From Wenjunlia vitaminophila DSM 41686 (GTDB lineage Bacteria; Actinomycetota; Actinomycetes; Streptomycetales; Streptomycetaceae), in assembly GCF_000380165.1 (NCBI RefSeq), contig NZ_KB904696.1, forward strand, positions 1 through 32,512: a stretch of DNA of 32,512 nt, written 5' to 3'. Under the pieces are notes generated by a model. It was not told the DNA's origin. It saw only the letters and a list, made by a program, of their open reading frames with translations, and made no database searches. The position numbers and the translations under genes are program-made. Positions within the stretch are counted from its first letter, which is position 1; each line of letters starts with the position of its first letter. Below, in pieces: positions 1-8,200 of the stretch.

Positions 1-140
1 GTGACCGTCGTCGTCATCGACTGCACCGACACCGGAGCCCCGTCCCCCACAGGAACCGAACCCACATTGATCCGCCGAGTCTTACGACGCTCGGCCAGGA
101 GCCGCTCCGGAGGCCGCGGCATGCCCAGATCGACTGACAT
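1..140 (-). CDS. ispG: IspG (GcpE), 4-hydroxy-3-methylbut-2-enyl diphosphate synthase, N-terminal fragment
   Basis: Only the first 46 codons are present; the gene runs off the left edge. Translating leftward from the ATG at 140 gives a short variable leader, then [17 protein letters not shown] and [11 protein letters not shown], which is the hallmark amino terminus of IspG. IspG is the cytosolic [4Fe-4S] enzyme that reductively opens methylerythritol cyclodiphosphate to HMBPP, the penultimate MEP-pathway step. The catalytic cysteines lie outside the window. The start is 5 bp after the dxs stop codon, and its purine-rich ribosome site (GAGGGGGAAG) lies inside the end of dxs, so the two genes should be co-transcribed and probably translationally coupled. 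The identification rests on the N-terminal signature only, but that signature is very characteristic. Confidence 0.9.
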   Translation of the reverse strand, partial: MSVDLGMPRPPERLLAERRKTRRINVGSVPVGDGAPVSVQSMTTTV

Positions 141-145
141 GGTGT

Positions 146-1966
146 TCACTTCCCCCTCGTGGTCCGGGTCGGGAACGGCCCGGAGGTGGACGGCCTGAGT
201 CGGGTGGTCTGGCGGTGGAAACCGTCACTGACCTCTGCGGCGACCTGTTCCGCGGTCAGCCCGCAGCGGGCGAGCACCTGCCCCCGCGAGCCGTGCGCCT
301 GGAACTCCTGGGGCAGGCCGAAGCAGCGCAGCGGAGTGGTGGCCCCGGCGTCGCCGAGCGCCTGCCCGATCGCCGCACCGATGCCGCCGGTGCGGCCGTT
401 GTCCTCCAGGCAGGCCACGAACCTGAAGTGGGCCGCCGCCCGCACCAGTTCCGGGTTCACCGGGGACACCCAGCGCGGATCGACCACGGTGCTGCCGATG
501 CCCTCGGCAGCCAGCAGGTCCGAGACCTCGAGGGCGAGCCCCGCCATCGGCCCCGCGGCCACCAGCAGCACCTCGCGGCCCGGGTCGTTGCGCAGCACGT
601 CCATCCCCGCGTGGGTGGCGATGGCGGGCACGTCGGGGCCGGTGCGCCCCTTGGGGAACCGGACCACCGTCGGCCCCTGCCGCCAGGCGACGGCCTCGCG
701 CAGCAGCCCGCGCAGGCGGGTGGCGTCCCGGGGGGCCGCGATCCGCACCCCGGGCACGGCCTGGAAGACGGTGAGGTCCCACATGCCGTTGTGGCTGGGG
801 CCGTCGTCGCCGGTGACCCCGGCCCGGTCCAGGACCAGGGTCACCGGGCAGCGGTGCAGCGCCACGTCGACCAGGAACTGGTCGAACGCCCGGTTCGCGA
901 AGGTGGCGTAGACCGCGAGCACCGGGTGCAGCCCTCCGTACACCAGGCCGGCGGCCGACGCGGCGGCGTGCTGTTCGGCGATGCCCACGTCGATGGTGCG
1001 TTCGGGGAACCGGCGTTGGAACTCCAGCAGTCCGACCGGCTCCAGCATGGCGGCGGTGACGGCCACCACGTCGGGGCGTTCCTCGCCGATGCGGACGATC
1101 TCCGCGCCGAACACCGAGGTCCACGACGGTGACGCGGGCGCGGAGGACCCGTTCCCGGGCGGCGGCGCGGCCCGCACCACGTGACAGCGGTCCAGGTCGT
1201 TGCGGCGGGCCGGCTCCCAGCCGCGTCCCTTCTGGGTGACGACGTGGACGACCACGGGTCCACCGGTGCCCCGCGCCCGGCACAGCGCGTCCTCCACGGC
1301 GGCGATGTCGTGGCCGTCCACCGGGCCGAGGTAGCCCAGGCCCAGCTCCCGGAAGACGTTGCCGTGTCCCGGGTCGGGGTCGCGCAGCCGGCGCAGGTGG
1401 GCGGCGAACCCGCCGACCGTGGGCGCGTAGGAGCGTCCGTTGTCGTTGAGCACGACGATCACCGGGATGTCCCGGTGCCCGCCGAGGTTGTTCAGCGCCT
1501 CCCAGGCCAGCCCTCCGGTCAGCGCGCCGTCCCCGATCACCGCGACCACCGCCCGGGACCCGTCGCCGGTCAGCGCCCGGGCCCTGGCCAGGCCGTCCGC
1601 GTAGGAGAGCGCGGTGGAGGCGTGGGAGTTCTCGATGACGTCGTGCCTGGACTCGGCGCGCGACGGGTAGCCGGAGAGGCCGCCCTCCGAACGCAGGCCG
1701 TCGAAGTCGTGCTGCCGGCCGGTCAGCACCTTGTGCACGTAGGACTGGTGGCCGGTGTCCCACAGCAGGGTGTCCCTCGGCGAGTCGAACACCCGGTGCA
1801 GGGCGATGGTCAGCTCCACCACTCCCAGGTTGGGGCCCAGGTGTCCCCCGGTTCGGGTCACCTTGTCGATGAGCAGTTCCCGGATCTCACCGGCGACGGT
1901 GTCCAGTTCCGCGGGGGACAGCGCGCGCAGGTCGCCGGGGCCGGCGATGGTCTCCAGCAGTGGCAT
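146..1966 (-). CDS. dxs: 1-deoxy-D-xylulose-5-phosphate synthase (DXS)
   Basis: A 606-residue thiamine-diphosphate enzyme that condenses pyruvate and glyceraldehyde-3-phosphate to DXP, the committed first step of the MEP isoprenoid pathway. Visible signatures are GGHLGPNLG (about 41-48, H42), DTGHQSY (about 70-76, H73), the ThDP motif GDG at 145-147 paired with NDN at 174-176, and the transketolase-type catalytic Glu in VGIAEQHA in the second half. Length is slightly below the usual 620-640. The ATG at 1966 is preceded by GAGGAG nine bases upstream. It lies 149 bp after the small uncharacterised gene and directly before ispG. Being clustered with ispG, ispH and a prenyl synthase, it is probably a dedicated copy supplying precursor for a specialised terpenoid rather than the only housekeeping DXS; that last point is inference. 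Confidence 0.95.
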   Translation of the reverse strand: MPLLETIAGPGDLRALSPAELDTVAGEIRELLIDKVTRTGGHLGPNLGVVELTIALHRVFDSPRDTLLWDTGHQSYVHKVLTGRQHDFDGLRSEGGLSGYPSRAESRHDVIENSHASTALSYADGLARARALTGDGSRAVVAVIGDGALTGGLAWEALNNLGGHRDIPVIVVLNDNGRSYAPTVGGFAAHLRRLRDPDPGHGNVFRELGLGYLGPVDGHDIAAVEDALCRARGTGGPVVVHVVTQKGRGWEPARRNDLDRCHVVRAAPPPGNGSSAPASPSWTSVFGAEIVRIGEERPDVVAVTAAMLEPVGLLEFQRRFPERTIDVGIAEQHAAASAAGLVYGGLHPVLAVYATFANRAFDQFLVDVALHRCPVTLVLDRAGVTGDDGPSHNGMWDLTVFQAVPGVRIAAPRDATRLRGLLREAVAWRQGPTVVRFPKGRTGPDVPAIATHAGMDVLRNDPGREVLLVAAGPMAGLALEVSDLLAAEGIGSTVVDPRWVSPVNPELVRAAAHFRFVACLEDNGRTGGIGAAIGQALGDAGATTPLRCFGLPQEFQAHGSRGQVLARCGLTAEQVAAEVSDGFHRQTTRLRPSTSGPFPTRTTRGK

Positions 1967-2115
1967 GGCAGGTCTCTCCTCGTGCGTGCGGCGGTCCGGG
2001 TGCGGCGACCGGGTGGGGCCCGGACACGGAGGTGGGCGCGGGGCGGGGGCCGGACCGGGGTGCGGCCCCGCGGTCCCCGGGCAGGGGCGCGGGGCCGGGG
2101 ACGTGTGGCGCCGGT

Positions 2116-2703
2116 CTAGTTCCGCACGCCCGCGCGGTTGGTGGTGCCCGGTTCGTGGCGGGCGTCGGCACCGTTCCAGGCGTGCTCGGGGTGCCAGCGG
2201 TGGGTGGACCCGACGGCGTCGCCGCGCTCCGTCGCGTCGTCGTCCCCGTCGTCGTCCTTGTCGTCGTCGGGTCGGGTCGGGGCCCGGAAACGGACCCGGG
2301 AGCCGGGGGCGAGGCCCACCTCGGGACCGGTCAGCGGTCGCTCGGTGTGGATCAGCACGTTGTAGTGGTTGGGGAAGTGGCAGCCGTCGAAGCCGAGCAC
2401 GGTGCCCACGGCCACCCCGTCGACCAGGAGGACGTCGCCGCGCTCGACGACCCCGGCCACCTCCACCTCCGCGAAGCCGAGGAACCCGACCCGGTCGATG
2501 CGGGCCCCCTCCTCGGTCTCCAGGTGGTCGGTGGTGACCAGCTCGTGGACCTCGCCGCGCCGCACGCAGCGGGAGGCGAACTCCTCCAGGCGCATGCCGC
2601 GGTCGTCACGGCGGTGGCACAGCACCTTGACCACCTCGGCGAGTACGTCGCGTTTGGCCCCGTTCTCCGGACTGGGCGGCAGGGCGGGGTGGGGTATCAG
2701 CAC
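2116..2703 (-). CDS. Uncharacterised protein (resembles DUF6917 family) with acidic tail
   Basis: A 195-residue soluble protein with no function I can assign. Its core (about 20-140) includes [45 protein letters not shown] and [13 protein letters not shown], a compact beta-rich fold with conserved Cys, His and Asp residues. From memory this resembles the family labelled DUF6917; I could not check. A low-complexity acidic stretch ([11 protein letters not shown], about 146-156) and a His/Trp-containing tail follow and are probably disordered. The GTG at 2703 was chosen because conserved-looking sequence begins soon after it and it overlaps the upstream dehydrogenase stop by 7 bp, as at other junctions here; an internal ATG at 2595 would delete part of the core. 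It is the last gene of the overlapping redox cassette before dxs. Confidence 0.75.
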   Translation of the reverse strand: MLIPHPALPPSPENGAKRDVLAEVVKVLCHRRDDRGMRLEEFASRCVRRGEVHELVTTDHLETEEGARIDRVGFLGFAEVEVAGVVERGDVLLVDGVAVGTVLGFDGCHFPNHYNVLIHTERPLTGPEVGLAPGSRVRFRAPTRPDDDKDDDGDDDATERGDAVGSTHRWHPEHAWNGADARHEPGTTNRAGVRN

Positions 2704-3626
2704 CTGACGGCCCCCCGCTCGCGTTCCGCCCGGTAGGTGGCGGCCACCAGTTCCAGCATGGCCTGGCCGTCCTCCGCCACGTCCCGTCCGGCGCGCACCA
2801 CCCGTTCGAAGTCCCGCAGCACCCCGACGTACTCGTGCCACAGGGAGCCCTTGAACTCGTGGCAGTCCCGGAGCATGTCGGCGTGCCGCTCGGTGCCGTC
2901 GGCGAGCCGCACCGTGACGTCCTTGGCCTCGCCGTGGGGGTAGGACCAGTCGAGTTCCACGGTCGCCGGGACCCCGCCGGTCGAGCGGAGCCGCACCAGG
3001 GCCTGCCGGTCCACTCCCCCGGCGTCCCGGGTCACCTCCGCGGCCTCCAGGGTGAGGTCGCCGAGGAACAGCCTGACGACGTCGAAGGCGTTGGGGCCGT
3101 TGTCGGCGACGCAGCCGCCGCCGCACCGGCCGGGGTCCAGGTACCAGCGGTCCTGGCCGACGTGTTCCTCGATCCGTTCCAGGTAGCGGACCACGACACC
3201 GGTGACCGGGACGTCCGGGGGCAGCTCCCGCCGCAGCGCCAGCACCGGGTCGTTGTACCGGCGGTGGAACGCGGTGAACAGCACCGTGTCGCGGGCCCTC
3301 GCCAGGTCGACGAGTTCCCGCCCCTGTTCGGGGTCGAGGGCCAGCGGCTTCTCCACGCACACGGCCACGCCTGCCCGCAGGACGTCACGGCACACCTCGG
3401 CGTGGGCGTCGTTGGGGACGTTGACCACCACGGCGTCCAGCTCGACTTCCGCGAGCATCCGGCGGTGGTCGCGGTGGCAGGGCAGCACCCCGCGGTGCGG
3501 TGCGAGGGCCTCGTCCCGCAGGTCACAGACGGCGGCGAGGTCCAGGGTGGGCAGTCGGTCGAAGGCGGCCAGGTAGAAGCGGGAGATGACGCCGAGGCCG
3601 ATCACGCCGATCCGCAGCGGACTCAT
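2697..3626 (-). CDS. Gfo/Idh/MocA family NAD(P)-dependent oxidoreductase (1)
   Basis: A 309-residue dehydrogenase. The N-terminal Rossmann fold shows GVIGLGVIS (7-15); the EKP motif (92-94) carries the conserved Lys93; a C-terminal alpha/beta domain follows. Family members oxidise or reduce a hydroxyl/keto group on sugars, inositols and related polyols. The usual D-x-G-x-H-x-x-D catalytic stretch reads DNGPNAFD (175-182), so the position normally held by His is Asn179; this may alter chemistry or substrate. The ATG at 3626 overlaps the stop of the Ldh-type gene by 4 bp (ATGA), indicating translational coupling. It is distinct in sequence from the other Gfo/Idh/MocA gene in this operon (7109-8146). 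The family is clear; the substrate is unknown. Confidence 0.88.
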   Translation of the reverse strand: MSPLRIGVIGLGVISRFYLAAFDRLPTLDLAAVCDLRDEALAPHRGVLPCHRDHRRMLAEVELDAVVVNVPNDAHAEVCRDVLRAGVAVCVEKPLALDPEQGRELVDLARARDTVLFTAFHRRYNDPVLALRRELPPDVPVTGVVVRYLERIEEHVGQDRWYLDPGRCGGGCVADNGPNAFDVVRLFLGDLTLEAAEVTRDAGGVDRQALVRLRSTGGVPATVELDWSYPHGEAKDVTVRLADGTERHADMLRDCHEFKGSLWHEYVGVLRDFERVVRAGRDVAEDGQAMLELVAATYRAERERGAVRC

Positions 3627-4840
3627 CGCCGCCCCCCTGGGGCGTCGGGGCCGGTGGTGGGTGCGGCGCCGGGCGTGCGGCCCGGCAGGTCCGCGGGGGC
3701 GAGCGGCGCGGGCGGGGTCAGGCCCAGTGTGCCGGCGACCTCGGTCAGCTCCTGGTACAGGGACGGGGAGAGCGGGACGCCGGTGGCGGTGTGCCGCGCG
3801 GCCCGTTCGGCCTCGTGCCAGCCGGGGTAGCGCACGGGACGGTCCGCGCGCAGCGCCGGGGCGTCCAGCAGCGCGCCGAAGAGGCCGCCGGCCGCCTCGG
3901 CGAACGCGTCGTCGGGGCGCAGTTCCGCGGGGGCGACGACCAGTGCGGTGAATCCGATGTTGTCGTCGACGCCGCTGGGGCTTCCGGTGCCCGGCCAGGC
4001 CGCGGGGTCCGGTCCGAGGCCGGCTCCGGGCAGTGCCGCGCCGAGCACCTCGACCAGCAGCCCGAGGCCGTACCCCTTGAACGCCCCGGTGTCCGGGTCC
4101 CCGCCGAGCCACTTCAGGTAGCCGTCGCCGCGGTCGAGGGCGTGCGGGTCGGTCAGCGGGGAGCCGTCCGCGGTCTCCAGCCAGCCCTCGGGGATCGGCC
4201 GGCCGGCCCGGGCGGCGACCCGGACCCGACCGGTCGGCACCACGGTGGTGCTCATGTCCAGCACGAACGGGTGGTGGGGACCGGCGGGCGAGGCGAAGGC
4301 CAGGGGGTTGGTGCCGAGCATCGCGGGCCGGGCACCGGGTGGGCGGATGATGCGCTGCTGACCGCAGTTGGACACCAGCAGGCACATCATGCCGTGGTCG
4401 GTGGCGCGGAGCGCATGGACACCGGCGCAGCCGAGGTGGGTGCTGTCCCGCACGGTGACCAGGCCGACGCCGAACCGCGCGGCCCGTTCCACGGCCAGGT
4501 CCACCGCCTCGCTCGCGGCCCAGAGACCCAGCGCGCGGCGGGCGTCGATCAGGACGGCGGCACCGCGGTCGGCGAGCACCTCGGGTTCGGCGTCCGGGTC
4601 GCACCTGCCGTCGGCGAACAGCTTCAGGTACAGGCGGGTGAGGTTGGTCAGGCCGTGCGAGACGATGCCGGTGAGGTCGCCGTGCACCAGGGCGTGCGCC
4701 GCGGTGGCGGCGCGTTTGCCGGGCACGGAGTGGGCCTCGAGGACGGCGGCGGTGAAGTCCACCAGGGCGGTGCGGTCGACCCGCACCGGCGCGGGTTCCC
4801 CGGCCGGCGCCGCGGCACCCGCTGGTGTGGTGGTGGTCAT
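3623..4840 (-). CDS. Ldh2/YiaK-type malate/lactate/ureidoglycolate dehydrogenase family protein
   Basis: A 405-residue member of the non-Rossmann NAD(P)-dependent dehydrogenase family that includes ureidoglycolate dehydrogenase, YiaK (2,3-diketo-L-gulonate reductase), sulfolactate dehydrogenase and delta-1-piperideine-2-carboxylate reductase. These enzymes interconvert 2-hydroxy and 2-oxo acids or reduce cyclic imines. Visible landmarks are DLTGIVSHG (55-63), the DSTHLGCAG segment with the probable catalytic His135, NPLAFASP in the middle, and the FKGYGLGLLVEVL helix near residue 280. The C-terminus (about 370-405) is a Pro/Ala/Gly-rich extension. The ATG at 4840 overlaps the M20 gene stop by 4 bp and its own end overlaps the next dehydrogenase by 4 bp. 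Substrate unknown; the 2-keto/2-hydroxy-acid idea comes from the family only. Confidence 0.88.
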   Translation of the reverse strand: MTTTTPAGAAAPAGEPAPVRVDRTALVDFTAAVLEAHSVPGKRAATAAHALVHGDLTGIVSHGLTNLTRLYLKLFADGRCDPDAEPEVLADRGAAVLIDARRALGLWAASEAVDLAVERAARFGVGLVTVRDSTHLGCAGVHALRATDHGMMCLLVSNCGQQRIIRPPGARPAMLGTNPLAFASPAGPHHPFVLDMSTTVVPTGRVRVAARAGRPIPEGWLETADGSPLTDPHALDRGDGYLKWLGGDPDTGAFKGYGLGLLVEVLGAALPGAGLGPDPAAWPGTGSPSGVDDNIGFTALVVAPAELRPDDAFAEAAGGLFGALLDAPALRADRPVRYPGWHEAERAARHTATGVPLSPSLYQELTEVAGTLGLTPPAPLAPADLPGRTPGAAPTTGPDAPGGRR

Positions 4841-6153
4841 CGATCGTTCTCCCTGGGGTGGTGTCGAGCGAAGGCGACGAGCAGCGCGGCGATCCCGCCG
4901 GCGTAGGCGTCGAGGTCGGCGAGGTCGGCGAACTCCCCCTCGGCGTGTGCGCGGTTGGCGCCGAGGTCACCGGGGCCGAAGACCACGGTCGAGGTGCCGG
5001 GAACGCCGTCCAGCCAGATCGCGTCGCAGGTGAACGCGGGGGCGTCGGTGGGCCAGGGGGTGAGGCCGGCCCTGCGCAGCAGCAGGTCCTCGGTCCACGG
5101 ATCGTCGGTGCGCAGGGCCGGCAGCCCCCGTTTGAGCCAGTCGAGGTGGACGATCCGCTCCGCGTCCCGCGCGGTGCGGGCGAACGTGGCACGGTCCGCG
5201 AACCGGGCCCGGAAGCCCTCGATCCCCGAGCGGACCTCGCGGGTGAGTGCCGCCTCGAGGGAGTCCGCGGCGGCACGCGAACCGTAGGAGAGGTTGAGGA
5301 GCAGGTGCCCGCTCCCGTAGACCTTGTTGTGCATGGTGCCGGTGTGCAGTCCGGCGACGCACACCTGGCCGTCCACGGCGTGCTGGGGCAGCTCGGCAGC
5401 GAGGTGCTGGGCCAGGTGGCCGAGGAGCACCGTGGCGTTGTGCCCGGCGCCCGGGTCGTCGTCGATGCCGTCCTCGCCCTCGACCCGCAGTCGGGCGGTC
5501 ATCGCCGCGGTCGAGCGGGGCAGCACCCGCAGCCCGGTGGGCTCGCAGAACACGTTGAGCCTGCCCACCCACCCCTGTTCGACCAGGGGACGGGTGCCGA
5601 ACACGCCCATGGCGCCGCCCTCCTCGCCGGCCACGAGCTGCACCAGGACGGAGACGTCCCGGCCGAGCTCGGGTGCCGCGCGGCGGGCGGCACGGATCCC
5701 GGCGAGCAGGGCCACCGCGGGGCCCTTGGCGTCGATGGCGCCCCGACCGTGGAAGCGGGTGCCGTCGAACGAGACGGGTCCGCCGCCGGCGACGGTGTCC
5801 AGGTGCACGTTGCACATCACCGTTGCCCGGCGTGGGCGCCGGGGGCCGAGCCGCAGCACCATGCTGGGCTGGCAGGCGAGGAAACGGGGGTCGGCGGCTG
5901 CCTCGCGCACCGCGGCGGGGACGCCGGGGCGCAGCAGCTCGGCGGTGTCGGCGGGGCCGTGGTGCACCACGGTGAGGCCGAGTGCCGCGGCTGCCGAGGC
6001 GTACGCGGACTGTGCCTCGCGCAGCCGCACCGGCCCGGTGGCCCCGGTCTCCAGGGGGCCGGCGGTGGGCGTGGAGAGCAGGAGCAGCAGCAGTTCCCGG
6101 TCCGCGGCGGTGAGCCGGGCGGGTGGTGCGGCGGTCGGGTTCGGGGTCACCAT
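4837..6153 (-). CDS. M20 family metallohydrolase (ArgE/DapE-like deacylase)
   Basis: A 438-residue member of the M20 dizinc amidohydrolase family, whose members remove acyl or aminoacyl groups (N-acetylornithine deacetylase, succinyl-DAP desuccinylase, aminoacylases). The metal-site pattern is complete: HLDT (H117, D119), GRGAIDAKG (bridging D141), GEEGG (catalytic E177 and ligand E178), CEPTG (E204) and a late AHAEGEF with H403. The ATG at 6153 gives the normal family length and overlaps the isomerase-like gene by 7 bp. Nothing nearby belongs to arginine or lysine synthesis, so a role in trimming an N-acyl group from a pathway intermediate is more likely than amino-acid metabolism; that is inference from context. 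Confidence 0.88.
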   Translation of the reverse strand: MVTPNPTAAPPARLTAADRELLLLLLSTPTAGPLETGATGPVRLREAQSAYASAAAALGLTVVHHGPADTAELLRPGVPAAVREAAADPRFLACQPSMVLRLGPRRPRRATVMCNVHLDTVAGGGPVSFDGTRFHGRGAIDAKGPAVALLAGIRAARRAAPELGRDVSVLVQLVAGEEGGAMGVFGTRPLVEQGWVGRLNVFCEPTGLRVLPRSTAAMTARLRVEGEDGIDDDPGAGHNATVLLGHLAQHLAAELPQHAVDGQVCVAGLHTGTMHNKVYGSGHLLLNLSYGSRAAADSLEAALTREVRSGIEGFRARFADRATFARTARDAERIVHLDWLKRGLPALRTDDPWTEDLLLRRAGLTPWPTDAPAFTCDAIWLDGVPGTSTVVFGPGDLGANRAHAEGEFADLADLDAYAGGIAALLVAFARHHPRENDR

Positions 6154-7112
6154 CCGACCGCCTTCCGCGGGCCGGTCCCCGATCCGTCGGGCAGTGGTCG
6201 GAGCACCTCCTCGGCGACGAGGTGCTCCAGTCGTCGCCCGTACGCGACGAAGGCGTCCACGTAGTCGCCCGAGGGGTCGGCCCATCCCTCGTGGGGGCGG
6301 ATGTTGAGGTGCGGTTCGATCGACACCGTGCCGCGGTACCCGTGTTCCAGCAGGTGACGCAGGCTGTCGGCGACCCGGCAGTCCCCGTCGCCCGGCAGGC
6401 AGTAGCGCTGTTGGCTGGTGTCCCCGGTCCCGTCCTTGACGTGCACGTGCCGCACCCAGGGGGCGATGTCGGCGAGCAGGTCGAAGGCCTGGTAGCCGTA
6501 GGCGATGCCGTTGCCCACGTCGAACAGCAGCCGCAGTGCCGGGCTGTCGGCGACCTCGAGCATCCGCAGCATCCGCCGCGGGTCGCTGCTGGCCCAGCCG
6601 GCGCAGTTCTCGTGCAGCAGGAGCAGGCCGGCGGCCTCGGCCCGGGCGGTCAGCCGCCGTATCCGGGCGAGTGCCTCGCGCTCCCACTCCGGCTCGGGCA
6701 GGCCCGCGTTGGGGTAGGACATGATCCGTACCTGACGGGTGCCCAGGGCGGCGCAGCGTTCGGCGAGCACGTCCAGCTCGGCCAGGTCGTCCTGGAAGGG
6801 GGTGCTGACCGAGCGGGCCCAGTTGGCGATCCTGGAGTCCACGCAGCTCACGCCGATCCCGGCGTCCGCCAGGGTGCCGACGACCCGGTCGAACGCGGCC
6901 CGGTCCAGGTCGGCGACGGCCACTCCGTCCACGGAGCGCAGTTCGACGGTGGCCCAGCCGAGCCGGCGCACGGCCTCGAGCTGCCGGTCCAGGCCCGGCG
7001 CGGCCTCGTCCCCGATGCCGCTGAACCGCAGGTCGCTCAGGCGCGTGGCCTCGAGCGGGACGTCCTGGGCGGACGGTGTCCCGACGGACGGGACCTGCCC
7101 TGGGGCGTTCAT
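6147..7112 (-). CDS. Sugar phosphate isomerase/epimerase-like TIM barrel (AP_endonuc_2 / xylose isomerase-like)
   Basis: A 321-residue TIM-barrel protein of the xylose-isomerase-like superfamily (sugar isomerases, IolE/IolI-type dehydratases and epimerases, hydroxypyruvate isomerase). The four metal ligands expected at the barrel mouth are visible: E168 in LLHENC, D198 in LFDVGNG, H222/H224 in RHVHVKDG and E266 in VSIEPHL. This metal set suits isomerisation, epimerisation or dehydration of a polyhydroxylated keto compound. The ATG at 7112 overlaps the stop of the upstream oxidoreductase by 4 bp; its end overlaps the M20 gene by 7 bp. Pairing with Gfo/Idh/MocA dehydrogenases is typical of inositol- and keto-sugar-processing operons, which guides the interpretation but does not fix the substrate. 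Confidence 0.87.
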   Translation of the reverse strand: MNAPGQVPSVGTPSAQDVPLEATRLSDLRFSGIGDEAAPGLDRQLEAVRRLGWATVELRSVDGVAVADLDRAAFDRVVGTLADAGIGVSCVDSRIANWARSVSTPFQDDLAELDVLAERCAALGTRQVRIMSYPNAGLPEPEWEREALARIRRLTARAEAAGLLLLHENCAGWASSDPRRMLRMLEVADSPALRLLFDVGNGIAYGYQAFDLLADIAPWVRHVHVKDGTGDTSQQRYCLPGDGDCRVADSLRHLLEHGYRGTVSIEPHLNIRPHEGWADPSGDYVDAFVAYGRRLEHLVAEEVLRPLPDGSGTGPRKAVGW

Positions 7113-8146
7113 GCCGCACCGTCCGTCCTGCTGGCAGGGGCGTGGCCCGCGGCCAGCGACTTGGCCCGGTGCAGCAGGCTGACCACCCGCTGCCCGATGG
7201 GGTAGTCGTCCCCGCTGGTCACGCCGGTGGCGTAGTCGTGGTAGACGTTCCGCAGGCAGGCGGCGAAGGCGTCGTCCTGGAGGATGCGCCGGGCGGGTGG
7301 CCGGTCCCCGTCGGCGGAGGCGGCGACGGTGAGGCTGGCGTGGTGGTCGGCCTCGCTCACCGGGTAGTGGCCGACGGCCAGTCCGCGGTCGAACCGCACG
7401 CTGACCCGGCGTTCCCTGACCGGTGAGGTCAGGTCCGAGGTGATGTCGGTGGTGACGCCGCCGGTGTGGCGCAGCACCAGCCTGGCGCGCCCCATCGCCG
7501 GGATCACCCGGTCGCCGAGCCTCATGTCCTCGCACTCGGCGTCCTCGATCCGGGCGTCCCCGGCGAGGCGCAGGGCGACGCCGATCGAGTGCGGCAGCTC
7601 GACGTCGAACGCGGTGGGGTGGTCGTCGGAGCGCAGGGTGCGGGTCCAGCGGGGCTTGGACTGGGTGAAGCTGATCGACCGCGGTCGCCCCAGGGACTGG
7701 TCGCGTACCAGTTCCCCCAGTGCATGGGTGAGCGAGCTGAACAGCCATGGGGACACCACCCGCAGGAGCAGTCGGCGCTCCCGGGCCAGCTCCGCGATGG
7801 CCTCGGCCCCCGCCTCGTCGCCGGCCAGCGGCTTCTCCATCAGAATGCGACGGAAGCCCAGGTCGGCCAGGGAGCGGAGGAGCCCGGGCCGGTCGGCGGG
7901 CGGGGTGCACAGGTGGACCACGGTGCGCGCCGGGTCGGTGAGCCGGGCGGCGTGGTTCAGGGAACGGGCGGGGACCAGCCCCAGGGACCTGGCGTCGGCC
8001 CCGACGTCCCGCACGTCCAGCACGACGGGTGGCTCCGGCGACCACGGGGCGGGGCGGTTCCCCGGCTCGGCGCGGAGCCCGCGCAGCACCTGCCAGTGCA
8101 GCCCCGCCCCGGCCCGTCCGAACCCGACTATGAGCGTACGCAACAT
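7109..8146 (-). CDS. Gfo/Idh/MocA family NAD(P)-dependent oxidoreductase (2)
   Basis: A 345-residue dehydrogenase with an N-terminal GFGRAGAGLH nucleotide-binding loop (8-17) and EKPLAGD (104-110) containing the conserved Lys105. The central catalytic segment reads FDVELPHSIG, keeping His186 but lacking the standard D-x-G-x-H-x-x-D spacing. It is clearly divergent from the other family member in the operon (2697-3626), so the two probably act on different intermediates or as an oxidation/reduction pair. The ATG at 8146 lies 54 bp after the prenyl synthase stop, with an AGGAGGACGG-like ribosome site just upstream. It is the first gene of the six-gene overlapping cassette. Substrate unknown. 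Confidence 0.86.
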   Translation of the reverse strand: MLRTLIVGFGRAGAGLHWQVLRGLRAEPGNRPAPWSPEPPVVLDVRDVGADARSLGLVPARSLNHAARLTDPARTVVHLCTPPADRPGLLRSLADLGFRRILMEKPLAGDEAGAEAIAELARERRLLLRVVSPWLFSSLTHALGELVRDQSLGRPRSISFTQSKPRWTRTLRSDDHPTAFDVELPHSIGVALRLAGDARIEDAECEDMRLGDRVIPAMGRARLVLRHTGGVTTDITSDLTSPVRERRVSVRFDRGLAVGHYPVSEADHHASLTVAASADGDRPPARRILQDDAFAACLRNVYHDYATGVTSGDDYPIGQRVVSLLHRAKSLAAGHAPASRTDGAA

Positions 8147-8200
8147 CAGGAACCGTCCTCCTCGGTGGTGAGGTGAGTGGTCACGGGGCGCTCGGCCCGC

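Noticed and set aside
1-198. A short plus-strand open frame starting GTG at position 1
   Set aside because: The opposite strand gives an unmistakable IspG N-terminus ending at 140 and the end of dxs.
4837-6153. ArgE or DapE of arginine or lysine biosynthesis
   Set aside because: The M20 motifs fit, but no amino-acid biosynthesis gene is nearby and the gene overlaps sugar-type oxidoreductase genes on both sides.
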